From an uncultured Clostridia bacterium (GTDB lineage Bacteria > Bacillota > Clostridia > Lachnospirales > Lachnospiraceae), in the NCBI GenBank assembly GCA_947304065.1, contig CAMZAI010000046.1:1-15429 (forward strand): a stretch of 15,429 nt of DNA. The letters are read 5' to 3'. Positions 1 to 7,665 of the stretch are shown piece after piece. Positions within the stretch are counted from its first letter, which is position 1. Each line of letters opens with the position of its first letter. The translations under genes were made by a program, and so were the position numbers. Below the pieces are notes generated by a model. That model saw nothing but the letters and a program-made list of their open reading frames with translations. It was not told where the DNA came from and made no database searches.

Positions 1-728
1 ATATGCTTCAGTGCGGCGACCGCCCGGTTCAATGCATATCTGATGCCGTTCCTGAATCTCGGATCGTCGATGATCTCTTTGTAATGCACCAGTTTATTAT
101 AAATGTTATTGAGCTTTTCGGCAATATCGGTTTTCTTCTTTTCAAGTTTGTCGAATAAGCTCTCCTTTTCTTCGGGCTCGGTATCCACGGATTCCTTGTC
201 CTCGTTCTTTTTATTCTCAGACTCTGATTTCTTCTCGGCTTCAGCCTTGACATCTGCTTCAACAATCTCAGTTTTTGCTTCAGCCTTAACCTCCGGAGCA
301 GCCTCGGCTTTCACCTCAGTTTTTTCCTCAGCCTTTACTGTCTGAACATCCCCGCCTTTTTTTTCTGTCTTTATCTCTTCGGTCTTCTCCTCTTCGGCCT
401 TCTCCTCTTTGTGCTCTTCCTCCGCGCTCTCGTCTTTTCCGGGCTTTGCTTCCGTGTCCTTTGCCTCAGCGTCTTTATCCTTCAGCGTGAAGCCGAATAT
501 CTTTATCTTCTTGTCCAGGCCTTCTTCGCCGTAGGTCACTGTTACATGCACCAGATGCAGCAGCCAGGTGGCGTGCACATCAGCCTCTATCGCGTCTGCC
601 TTCGCCGCCCTTCCCCTGTACCTGACCGGTACGAGCAGCAAGAGCAAGAGCAGGAAGATCACAAGCCCCAGCAGACAGAGCAGAACGATCCCGATGATCT
701 TCAGGATCAACAGTATCACAGAAAGCAT
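1..728 (-). CDS. DUF2953 domain protein (YtfI-like), 3' end beyond window
   Basis: An open frame runs from the ATG at 728-726 to the left edge without a stop, giving 242 codons of an incomplete protein. A clear GGAGG ribosome site sits just upstream of the ATG. Residues 1-33 form one very hydrophobic membrane segment, followed by VPVRYRGR and then WLLHLVHVTVTY (about 55-66) and KIKIFGF (75-80), a pattern I recognise from DUF2953 proteins. Residues about 83-190 are a Lys/Glu/Ala low-complexity stretch with KAE and TEVKAE-like repeats, probably disordered or coiled. An ordered-looking segment (FDKLEKKK..., then YKEIIDDPRFRNGIRYALNRA) resumes before the edge. In Bacillus the homologue ytfI sits beside sporulation gene ytfJ; a ytfJ/gerW homologue would lie beyond the left edge, which I cannot see. 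Last visible gene of the long minus-strand operon. Function unknown; the family call is moderately sure. Confidence 0.75.
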   Translation of the reverse strand, partial: MLSVILLILKIIGIVLLCLLGLVIFLLLLLLLVPVRYRGRAAKADAIEADVHATWLLHLVHVTVTYGEEGLDKKIKIFGFTLKDKDAEAKDTEAKPGKDESAEEEHKEEKAEEEKTEEIKTEKKGGDVQTVKAEEKTEVKAEAAPEVKAEAKTEIVEADVKAEAEKKSESENKKNEDKESVDTEPEEKESLFDKLEKKKTDIAEKLNNIYNKLVHYKEIIDDPRFRNGIRYALNRAVAALKH

Positions 729-745
729 GCTTCCTCCCCAAACTA

Positions 746-1069
746 TTACTTTTTCAAAAAGTACTTCCGCACATCGAGTCCGCCGGTCGCGTCATATATC
801 TCCCCGACAATTTCGGCCGCCAGCTCGCAGGCCTCTTCCCTGCTGTCCGCAAGGCCTACGATATGCAGATCGGCGTCCGACCTGCGATAATGCTCGAACA
901 GAAGCTCACCCATGTTGTAAATATCGAACAGGTTTTTCTCATTCGTCGCAAGCGTGATGCAGAAAGTCGCGGCCGATGTGGCGCGTCTCCTCTTCACGCG
1001 TCTGCGAATGCTCCCGAGTTCCTTTTTAATGCGCTCGGAGCAGCGAAGATCATCATCCCAAGTAATCAT
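746..1069 (-). CDS. conserved hypothetical protein, 107 aa
   Basis: A small soluble protein with no membrane segment or signal peptide. The N-terminal third is strongly basic (KKELGSIRRRVKRRRA, residues about 16-31). The rest has an alpha/beta feel: CITLATNEKNLFDI, LLFEHYRRSDADLHIVGLA, and a C-terminal TGGLDVRKYF. I recall similar short proteins in Lachnospiraceae genomes but know no function for them. The ATG at 1069 is preceded by a weak purine-rich GGGGACAG. The gene starts 12 bp after the stop of the 455-aa gene and ends 17 bp before the DUF2953 gene, so it is almost certainly cotranscribed with both. The basic patch could bind nucleic acid or acidic lipid, but that is speculation. Confidence 0.75.
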   Translation of the reverse strand: MITWDDDLRCSERIKKELGSIRRRVKRRRATSAATFCITLATNEKNLFDIYNMGELLFEHYRRSDADLHIVGLADSREEACELAAEIVGEIYDATGGLDVRKYFLKK

Positions 1070-1081
1070 ACTGTCCCCGTA

Positions 1082-2449
1082 TCATTTATTTGACTTGGCC
1101 GTATCAAGGATAAGCCTTACGGCCACCATCTTTTCGTATGTATCGCGGCATCCGTCGAGCGAATCGCGCACATAATTCATTACATCGGTCCTCGAATTGA
1201 AGAATACCGGAAGCTGTGACAGGATCGCAGACATTCTGGCTCTCTGCATGATCTTCTTATCCGAACCGAAAGCTTCGGTGAGTTCTGCCTTTATCTCTTC
1301 AAAGCCCTTTGTCACCTCGGCCTCTGTCAGCTCATGCGAAGCCTCTTCCTTAAGGTCGGCGAATACCGAAGGAGACATCAGCTTCTCGCAAGAATCAAAT
1401 GTCTCGAGCAGCGACCTGACCTCCGTATCGTCTCCGGAAAGATTCTGCTTCGCAGCTCTGGTCTGGTATCTCTGAAGCCTCTCCATCACAGGCTCAAAAA
1501 TGCCTTCAAGCATCTGCAGGCTCTTCAGCACATCGTCGCTCATTTCCTTGTCCGAAGGATCCGCAAGGCCGTTTATCGCTTCGGAGACAAGCACCTTTAC
1601 ATTGGCGCTCTCCTTCGCAAATACGGTCTCCACATTCGCAAAGCACATGACCATGACAGCCATGCGGTTTACGATCGTCTCGGCCGACTGCAGCATCTCG
1701 CTCATGTCCGTGATCAGCTGTACCGCCTTCACGAGACGACCCTCAAGTACGGGATAGGATGTCTCGTCCACAGAATCATAATCCGCGTTCCGAAGCTGCT
1801 GAAGGAGTTCTTCAAGCCCAGGGTAAACGCTCGACTTTACATCCTTTAATCCGGCAGAAGTCTTAAGCATATACAGCTCGCGCTCCAGTGCCTGCGAATC
1901 GGTCCCAATATACTTTTTCAGCGAATTGTCAACGATATCAAAGAACTTTGTCTTCGACATCCTGAGCGGCAGCTGCGATACCGCGAGCTTGATGTTCTCG
2001 TTGATCTCGGCGTTCTCTCCGCTCGAAAATACGGCCGAAAGGACATCTCTGGCTGCCGCATCGTTATTAAATGTCTTAAGCGTGGTCTTGTCCACGGGCT
2101 TGATACGGTTGATCGCATACTCATGGAGCTTAAAGCGGTCCGAATACGAAATAAGATCGATCGCGAGCGCCTTTACATGCTCCCTGAACTCGAATATCCT
2201 GCGGCTTACAGCTGACAGATCGGCGTTCTCAAGGCCGTCGATATAAACGGTCTTTACGATCGCGCTCAGCTCGTCCGTAACTTCTTTTCCGTGAGGCAGT
2301 TCATCGATCGAATGATGTCTTACGTCTTCCTCGCCGGGCTTGCCTGCCCACGACTCGTAAAACATATAATAATCAATGGCGCCCATGACCATCGAAATCA
2401 GATAATAGCACTCGGGAACATCCTTCTCGAGATAATTCTTTGAACTCAT
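1082..2449 (-). CDS. uncharacterised helical protein, 455 aa
   Basis: I do not recognise a named family. The protein is predicted soluble, acidic and largely helical, with many short amphipathic Leu/Ala/Glu stretches and no signal peptide or membrane segment. Visible landmarks are an aromatic N-terminal part (ECYYLISMVMGAIDYYMFYE, about residues 14-33), a middle rich in AVQLITDMSEML-type helices, and a C-terminal segment containing SQLPVFFNSRTDVMNYVRD. The start at 2449 is supported by AAGGGA five bases upstream. It lies 43 bp downstream of the second ABC-2 permease, the largest gap in the operon, and that gap holds a strong intercistronic hairpin. Together with the 107-aa gene it forms a pair of unknowns. 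It could be a scaffold or regulatory protein; nothing in the sequence shows an enzyme motif. Confidence 0.8.
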   Translation of the reverse strand: MSSKNYLEKDVPECYYLISMVMGAIDYYMFYESWAGKPGEEDVRHHSIDELPHGKEVTDELSAIVKTVYIDGLENADLSAVSRRIFEFREHVKALAIDLISYSDRFKLHEYAINRIKPVDKTTLKTFNNDAAARDVLSAVFSSGENAEINENIKLAVSQLPLRMSKTKFFDIVDNSLKKYIGTDSQALERELYMLKTSAGLKDVKSSVYPGLEELLQQLRNADYDSVDETSYPVLEGRLVKAVQLITDMSEMLQSAETIVNRMAVMVMCFANVETVFAKESANVKVLVSEAINGLADPSDKEMSDDVLKSLQMLEGIFEPVMERLQRYQTRAAKQNLSGDDTEVRSLLETFDSCEKLMSPSVFADLKEEASHELTEAEVTKGFEEIKAELTEAFGSDKKIMQRARMSAILSQLPVFFNSRTDVMNYVRDSLDGCRDTYEKMVAVRLILDTAKSNK

Positions 2450-2465
2450 AAAAATCCCTTACTCT

Positions 2466-2501
2466 CGCGCGATTGGATTTAGCCGTATCCGGCTACGCGC
2501 G
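2466..2501 (-). other. intercistronic stem-loop between permease and 455-aa gene
   Basis: TAGCCG (2480-2485) pairs with CGGCTA (2490-2495) around a four-base loop, and directly outside it CGCGCG (2466-2471) can pair with CGCGCG (2496-2501), leaving an eight-base one-sided bulge. The permease stop codon lies inside the inner arm (2493-2495). No U-run follows on the minus strand, so this is not a standard terminator. It could stabilise or process the mRNA and set different expression for the genes on either side. The pairing is seen in the sequence; the role is inferred. Confidence 0.5.
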
Positions 2502-3578
2502 CAGTACAAACTTTATAAATGCGTCTATATAGCAGGCCGCAGGTGAAGCCTCGAATATACGCGTCCCCATAAAGCCGCTGAATACGCTCACAAAGCCTGT
2601 TACGCCTGACACAACGAGAAATACGGTGCCCAGCAGCTGATAGACGAATATGCTCCTGCATATAACGGCAAACAGGTAAAATATTATGCAGCAGGCCGCC
2701 GCAAAAAACAGATCGATCAGAAGAAGCCTTAAGCTTCCTTCAAGCCCCGCGGTCCCGAACAGCATCGCCGAGATCAGTACTATCACCGGCAGGCTGTATG
2801 TGACGAGCGCCGCGATCTCCAGGCATGCGCCTTTTATTTTTCCTGCATCTGCTGTTTTTAACCTGCGCCTGATCCCGCTTTCAAACTCCGAGACGATCAT
2901 GTTGCAGGAACAGAAACAGATCAGCATCAGCAGCATCGCGAGCATGCCTGCGATCATCTGCCTGTATATCATGCCGTTCGTGATATCGGTCTTATTAACC
3001 TCTCCCGTTCCGGCGTCAACATAGGTCGTGTCGAACCTGAAGCTGAATTCCTCACTGTCCGCCAGACTCTTAAGATACTCCGAGAATGCGGCAAAATCAA
3101 GCTTTTCCCTTCCTTCTACGGGTTCGAGCTTCCTGTATCTTACAAACGCCTTGTCCAGACATATCTCATACATCATGCAGCCCGCAACGATATCCGATAT
3201 GACCGTTGAGACCTTATCGTCCTCCGCGGCGTATATCTTTACGATCTCGGAGGTACTTCCCTTCCTTACCGACTCTCCGTAGCCGTCCTTTATCACGAAA
3301 ATGCAGTTGACATATCCGTCGAGCAGCATATCGTACAGCGGCTCGAATTCATCGGTATAGGTGTAGAGCGCATCGTTCGAGCATATCTTATCTTTCAGTA
3401 TCTGCGCTTCTTCGCTCTCATCTTCCACAACAAGTCCGATCGGCAGGCTCGAGCGCTCTTCCGAATGGATATTGAGCCCGAGTATCACGAACAGCAGAAC
3501 CGCGCAGACCGTGATGTAGCAGATCGTCGCCGTCCTGTCGGTGAGAAGGAGCTTTAACCGCAAAACAAATTTATTCAT
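2493..3578 (-). CDS. ABC-2 type transporter permease (second of a pair)
   Basis: The membrane part of an ABC-2/ABC2_membrane_3 type exporter, 361 aa. It has a short cytoplasmic N-terminus, one membrane helix at about residues 16-37, and a large extracytoplasmic domain at about 40-203 with a PIGLVVEDESEEA start and a YVNCIFVIKDGYGESV segment typical of these proteins. A C-terminal membrane bundle follows (about 207-230, 250-273, 284-308, 311-335 and a weak last helix). Such subunits need an ABC ATPase; none is encoded in this window. The start codon overlaps the stop of the preceding permease by four bases, indicating translational coupling and a likely heterodimer. The substrate cannot be read from the sequence. 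Family call good, transport role inferred. Confidence 0.85.
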   Translation of the reverse strand: MNKFVLRLKLLLTDRTATICYITVCAVLLFVILGLNIHSEERSSLPIGLVVEDESEEAQILKDKICSNDALYTYTDEFEPLYDMLLDGYVNCIFVIKDGYGESVRKGSTSEIVKIYAAEDDKVSTVISDIVAGCMMYEICLDKAFVRYRKLEPVEGREKLDFAAFSEYLKSLADSEEFSFRFDTTYVDAGTGEVNKTDITNGMIYRQMIAGMLAMLLMLICFCSCNMIVSEFESGIRRRLKTADAGKIKGACLEIAALVTYSLPVIVLISAMLFGTAGLEGSLRLLLIDLFFAAACCIIFYLFAVICRSIFVYQLLGTVFLVVSGVTGFVSVFSGFMGTRIFEASPAACYIDAFIKFVLRA

Positions 3579-4633
3579 AACAGCATCCTGATAAACCAGT
3601 AATTGGGTGTAAGTCTCGCAACAGACGCCATAGCTTCGGGCAGGTACATGATCGGTATTATGCCTCCTCCCGCGACGGTTATCAAAAGTATCAGCATATT
3701 TGCCGTGATGATATAACTGCCCAGGCTCTTAAAACACGAACCGAAGACCACAAACACAAAGCAGCTCACAAACACCGATGCGAACACCGCCGCCAGCGCC
3801 TGCGGCTTAAACGATACCGGTGAGAGCATATTGACGGCAATAAGCGCCAGACACAGCGCTCCGCCGCAGATAACGGTATATGCGAAAGCCTTTGAAAGCT
3901 TCCCGATAATCGGTTTCCTGCCGATCGTCGCAAGACGTTTCTCGGCGCTGCCCAGCTTGCCCTTCAAACCGCTCAGTCCCGCGAACGCCCCGATATAGAG
4001 CACGAGCAGCATCACAAGCGAATAGATATAATAATTGACGAGAGAAATGCCCTCAAACCTCTCTATATACTCTCTTTCGAAAAACGTATCCTTGCCGAGC
4101 GCGGTAAAGATCAGGTCATAGGATACGGCAGTGTTCTCCGCTTCCACCTCGCTCATCTCATACCCGTCGGCCTTCATCACATCGTAGAGCGTCTGGCATC
4201 CGGCCTCAACAGCTGTGATATAACGCGAATAGCTGTCCAGCAGATTCCTGTATACGACGGCCTTGGTCGGGTCTGAGCTGTTGATCACGGCCTTCATCGC
4301 GACATTGTTGATGTTGATGAGATTCGCCGTGAAATCCTTCGGGATCACGAGGTACATATCGAGCTCTCCTTCGGAAAACCTGCTCTCAAGCTCAGCTTCG
4401 TCCTCCTCTATGACCTCGATATAGGAATTGAACACTTCATTGTCCCTGAAATACGATATCAAAAGGCCCGAATACTCGGAAGCGTCATTATCCGCGACGC
4501 CCATCGCGATCCTGGGACTTGCGCTGTTTGCACGTCCGAACAGCACGGCCGCGATCGCAGCCGCGAGCAGTATCGCCGCCAGCAGTCCCAGCCGCGGTTC
4601 ATGCAGGATAAGCTTTAAGTCTTTGATCAACAT
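3575..4633 (-). CDS. ABC-2 type transporter permease (first of a pair)
   Basis: 352 aa with the same architecture as its downstream partner: an N-terminal helix at about 14-33, an extracytoplasmic domain at about 36-195 (PRIAMGVADND; GELDMYLVIPKDFTANL at 89-105 is characteristic), and a C-terminal bundle at about 198-222, 246-270, 277-302 and 306-330. It ends with the ABC-2 signature-like GGGIIPIMYLPEAMASVARLTP (about 322-343), written here only as a family pattern. The gene begins 6 bp after the stop of the rhomboid-like gene with a poor ribosome site, so it is probably translated by coupling. It overlaps the next permease by four bases. No ATPase gene lies on either side within the window. 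The exported substrate is unknown. Confidence 0.87.
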   Translation of the reverse strand: MLIKDLKLILHEPRLGLLAAILLAAAIAAVLFGRANSASPRIAMGVADNDASEYSGLLISYFRDNEVFNSYIEVIEEDEAELESRFSEGELDMYLVIPKDFTANLININNVAMKAVINSSDPTKAVVYRNLLDSYSRYITAVEAGCQTLYDVMKADGYEMSEVEAENTAVSYDLIFTALGKDTFFEREYIERFEGISLVNYYIYSLVMLLVLYIGAFAGLSGLKGKLGSAEKRLATIGRKPIIGKLSKAFAYTVICGGALCLALIAVNMLSPVSFKPQALAAVFASVFVSCFVFVVFGSCFKSLGSYIITANMLILLITVAGGGIIPIMYLPEAMASVARLTPNYWFIRMLL

Positions 4634-4639
4634 AGTCTC

Positions 4640-5530
4640 TTACTGAACATGCTCATGCGTAAACAGATGGTCCTGACAGTACTCGTAATTGCCGTTGCAC
4701 TTTGAGCAGAAGCGGAATTCCAGATTCCCTCCGTCGAGCTCGGTGCGGCCGCATACAGCGCACTTGTGTCTCGTGATGACCTTTCTTCCGGTCGAGGGAT
4801 CGTTTACCGAATGACTCATTCCTTCGCGCATGCCGGAGGTGTAGCTCCTCGAGAAATCCATCTTGCGCTTTATCGATCTCGGCGAAAGGTAGCTCCTCGT
4901 CATAAAGAAGTAAATGAAGAAATGCGCCAGCGAAACTATAGTTACGATCGCGGTGCAGATTCCGAATACAAAGCCGCCGTCGATGAAGCCTCTGACCACA
5001 TTGTAGCCCATGATCAGGAAATAACCTATCATCAACCATTTTGCCTTGATCGGTATCAGGAACATCAGATAAAACTGCGCTTCCGGGAATGTCGCCGCAA
5101 ACGCGAGCAGCATTGACATGTTCAGATAATTCAGCGTCATGACGGGATAGCTTACTCCGACTCCCAGATAGATCCAGGTAAATACGTATATCAACACGAT
5201 CGCTATTATGCTGAACAGTATGCCCATGAAGTAAAACAGATTGAATCTGAACGTGCCCCAGACATGCTCGAGGCTGGTGCCTATCGAATAATAAATGTAT
5301 ATCAGGAAAACTGCCAGCAGCAGGCTGTCATCCATGGGCTGGAGCAGGAATGTAACTATTCTCCAGACCTGTCCTTTCAGCACCATGTCGATATCCAGCA
5401 TCAGGTAATTGTAATAGATCAGCGGATTGATATAGTATATCAGCAATCCGAGCCCGTACACGATTATCGCGTATCTCATCAGGTTCGGGATCGCATATTT
5501 TCCGAATTTCTTTTCCAACTTTAAGATCAC
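4640..5530 (-). CDS. rhomboid/derlin-like membrane protein with C-terminal zinc ribbon
   Basis: 296 aa. The first 212 residues form about six membrane helices with rhomboid-fold landmarks: GQVWRIVTF (53-61), GTSLEHVWGTFRFNLFY (84-100) and a FP...IPIKAKWL stretch (148-166). The serine motif GxSG expected in the fourth helix is absent; the region reads NYLNMSMLLAFAATFP, so it is probably a non-proteolytic, derlin-like rhomboid. After a basic linker comes a cytoplasmic zinc ribbon with Cys257/Cys260 and Cys275/Cys278, plus Cys285, His288, His292 and His294 that may add a second site. The start overlaps the GH31 stop by four bases. The two permease genes follow directly. A role in membrane protein recognition or quality control is inferred from fold alone. 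Confidence 0.8.
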   Translation of the reverse strand: MILKLEKKFGKYAIPNLMRYAIIVYGLGLLIYYINPLIYYNYLMLDIDMVLKGQVWRIVTFLLQPMDDSLLLAVFLIYIYYSIGTSLEHVWGTFRFNLFYFMGILFSIIAIVLIYVFTWIYLGVGVSYPVMTLNYLNMSMLLAFAATFPEAQFYLMFLIPIKAKWLMIGYFLIMGYNVVRGFIDGGFVFGICTAIVTIVSLAHFFIYFFMTRSYLSPRSIKRKMDFSRSYTSGMREGMSHSVNDPSTGRKVITRHKCAVCGRTELDGGNLEFRFCSKCNGNYEYCQDHLFTHEHVQ

Positions 5531-7638
5531 TGGTCGCTCTCCTCCTCATTGATCTTGTAGATATTATTGACCACGATCTCGCGGTTGACCTCGATCAGCA
5601 TCTCATATCTCTCGTTGCGCGGCGCTTCGTCCTCGGCACCGGGATAGGAAATGATCTCGAAATCGTTGCCGTTCAGCTCTCCGCTGCTTCCGGCCTCTTT
5701 GTAGTGCCTCATGTCGTCCGTGCATACCTGAATGTTGCCGAGAGGCAGGATATTGCCCTTGCGCAGGAAAAGCGGAACCTCGGTGAGCGCGCATTCGATA
5801 TAATGATGTCCTGCGGGCAGCACCTCGAGCTTATATTCCGTAGCGGACTTAAACTTTATAAAGAGCATCTCCTCGGGCAGATAAACATATCTTCCGACAG
5901 CATTCTGAGTATAAATGGGCGCGATCATAAGGCCTTCGCCCAGCAGGAGCTGGTCCTCAACGGTATGGGCGAAATCATCGTCTTCATAGTCAAAACCGAG
6001 CGGTCTGAACAGCATCTCGTCATTCAGCACAGCCTTTAAGAATTCACTGTAAAGGTAAGGGATCAGCCTGTATCTGAGCGCAATGATCTGCTTGAAACCT
6101 TCGGTATTGTCAAAGGCGTAGCACTCCTGACGTCTGCTTCCGATCACTGAGTGATTGCGGAAAAGAGGCGTGAAAATGCTGAGCGCGATCCATCTCATCA
6201 GCAGGTCTTCGCTCGTATCGTATCCGAATCCGCCGGTATCCGCTCCGGAATACAGGAATCCGCACATATTGAGTCCGGGCAGCTGCTGAAGGTTCAGGAG
6301 CAGATGCGACCACCATGAATTGTTGTCGCCCGTCCAGATACCGCCGTAACGGTGCGCTCCGATATAGGACGATCTCGAGAACAGCAGCGGTCTTTTGCCG
6401 CCGAGCTGATTCTCAAGGCCCTCGAAAGCGCCTCTGGTCATATTGTAGCCGTAAAGGTTATGAACCTTGTCATGACGGATCTTCTTGCCGTCCACCTTGT
6501 GAAAGAAATGCTTGTACTCATTGTGGCTGCGCCATGCGTTTATCGAATCGGAAATACGGTAAACATCCTCGACCTTGGGCTCATTCTCATTAAGAGCCAG
6601 TTCGTCGAGCAGGTCGATCGTGGAACCGAAGCTCCAGCCGGTATAGAATATCGCGGGCTCGTTCATATCGTTCCAGAAACCCTCGATTCCGGCGTCGGTA
6701 AGAACAGCGTACTGTTCTCCCCACCAGGTCCTTACCTCAGGTCTTAAGAAATCGGGCAGATTGCACCATCCGGGCCATACTCCGATACCGAAGAGCGAAT
6801 TGTCCTCGTTCGTGCACAGATATCCCTTTGCCTTTGCGTCATCGTAAGGCTGGTAGCCCTCTTCGTTCTTAATTGCGGCGTCAATGATCGGAACAAGCCT
6901 TACGCCCTGCTCTCTGAGCTCCTCAACAAACTCCGCGAAGTTCGGGAAACGCTTCTTGTCCACGGTAAAGTTCTTGAAGCCGTCCATGTAGTGGATGTCA
7001 AGATACACGGAATCCAGCGGGATACCGAGCTTTCTGTATTTGTTTACAACCTCTCTTACCTCATCCGCGGTCTCGTAGCTGTAACGCGACTGACCGAAGC
7101 CGAAGCCCCAGAGCGGCGGAATATAGCTCTGTCCGATGATCTTTCTGAACTGCTTTACAATGCCCTTGATATCGACGCCGTTGATCAGATAGATGCTCAC
7201 GTCGCGCACGGGTACCGTGATCCTGATCTCGCTCCTGTGCGTGAAGCCGAGATCGAACTCCATCTTTCCGGGATAATCGAAGAACAGTCCGAATATCTCC
7301 TCGCGGTCCTTCACCACGATGAAATTATGCGAACCGTAAAGACTGTGCTTGCCTTCAAGCTGGTCGGGTTCGTCGGTGTTGTCCGAGATATACTTGTACC
7401 CGCGCTTGTTTATGCCGCGCATGGATTCTCCGAGACCGTAGATCACGGCCTCGTCCGACATTTCATAGGTCACCGTAACGGCAGCCTGGCCGTCCGAAGG
7501 GTGATTGTCGATAAAGAGCTGTACCTCAAGATTCCCAAGCAGTTCCAGGAATTCTACGTCACTGCGGTCGTTAACCTCCTCAAAATTCACAACCGCATCG
7601 GTTTCAAACGGATTTCCGAGCTTTAATCTGTAGATCAT
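5527..7638 (-). CDS. glycoside hydrolase family 31 alpha-glucosidase
   Basis: 703 aa, near the usual length of compact bacterial GH31 enzymes. It has an N-terminal beta-sandwich (about 1-170), a catalytic TIM barrel (about 170-520) and C-terminal beta domains. The barrel shows YLDIHYMDG (212-220), the nucleophile Asp324 in WNDMNEP and the acid/base Asp438 in WTGDNNSWW, with RNHS at 494-497. The enzyme should release alpha-linked glucose (malto- or isomalto-oligosaccharides) from the non-reducing end, resembling gut Clostridia alpha-glucosidases; the exact linkage cannot be read. There is no signal peptide, so it acts in the cytoplasm. AGGAGA lies upstream of the ATG at 7638. It follows rqcH by 27 bp and overlaps the rhomboid-like gene by four bases. 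There is no adjacent sugar transporter. Confidence 0.95.
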   Translation of the reverse strand: MIYRLKLGNPFETDAVVNFEEVNDRSDVEFLELLGNLEVQLFIDNHPSDGQAAVTVTYEMSDEAVIYGLGESMRGINKRGYKYISDNTDEPDQLEGKHSLYGSHNFIVVKDREEIFGLFFDYPGKMEFDLGFTHRSEIRITVPVRDVSIYLINGVDIKGIVKQFRKIIGQSYIPPLWGFGFGQSRYSYETADEVREVVNKYRKLGIPLDSVYLDIHYMDGFKNFTVDKKRFPNFAEFVEELREQGVRLVPIIDAAIKNEEGYQPYDDAKAKGYLCTNEDNSLFGIGVWPGWCNLPDFLRPEVRTWWGEQYAVLTDAGIEGFWNDMNEPAIFYTGWSFGSTIDLLDELALNENEPKVEDVYRISDSINAWRSHNEYKHFFHKVDGKKIRHDKVHNLYGYNMTRGAFEGLENQLGGKRPLLFSRSSYIGAHRYGGIWTGDNNSWWSHLLLNLQQLPGLNMCGFLYSGADTGGFGYDTSEDLLMRWIALSIFTPLFRNHSVIGSRRQECYAFDNTEGFKQIIALRYRLIPYLYSEFLKAVLNDEMLFRPLGFDYEDDDFAHTVEDQLLLGEGLMIAPIYTQNAVGRYVYLPEEMLFIKFKSATEYKLEVLPAGHHYIECALTEVPLFLRKGNILPLGNIQVCTDDMRHYKEAGSSGELNGNDFEIISYPGAEDEAPRNERYEMLIEVNREIVVNNIYKINEEESDQ

Positions 7639-7665
7639 GTCAATCTCCTGTTCTCTTTTTCCCTT

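Noticed and set aside
6991..7626. Plus-strand open frame of 211 codons
   Set aside because: It lies wholly antisense to GH31, whose catalytic motifs are intact, and its product shows no recognisable family; it arises from the codon bias of the real gene.
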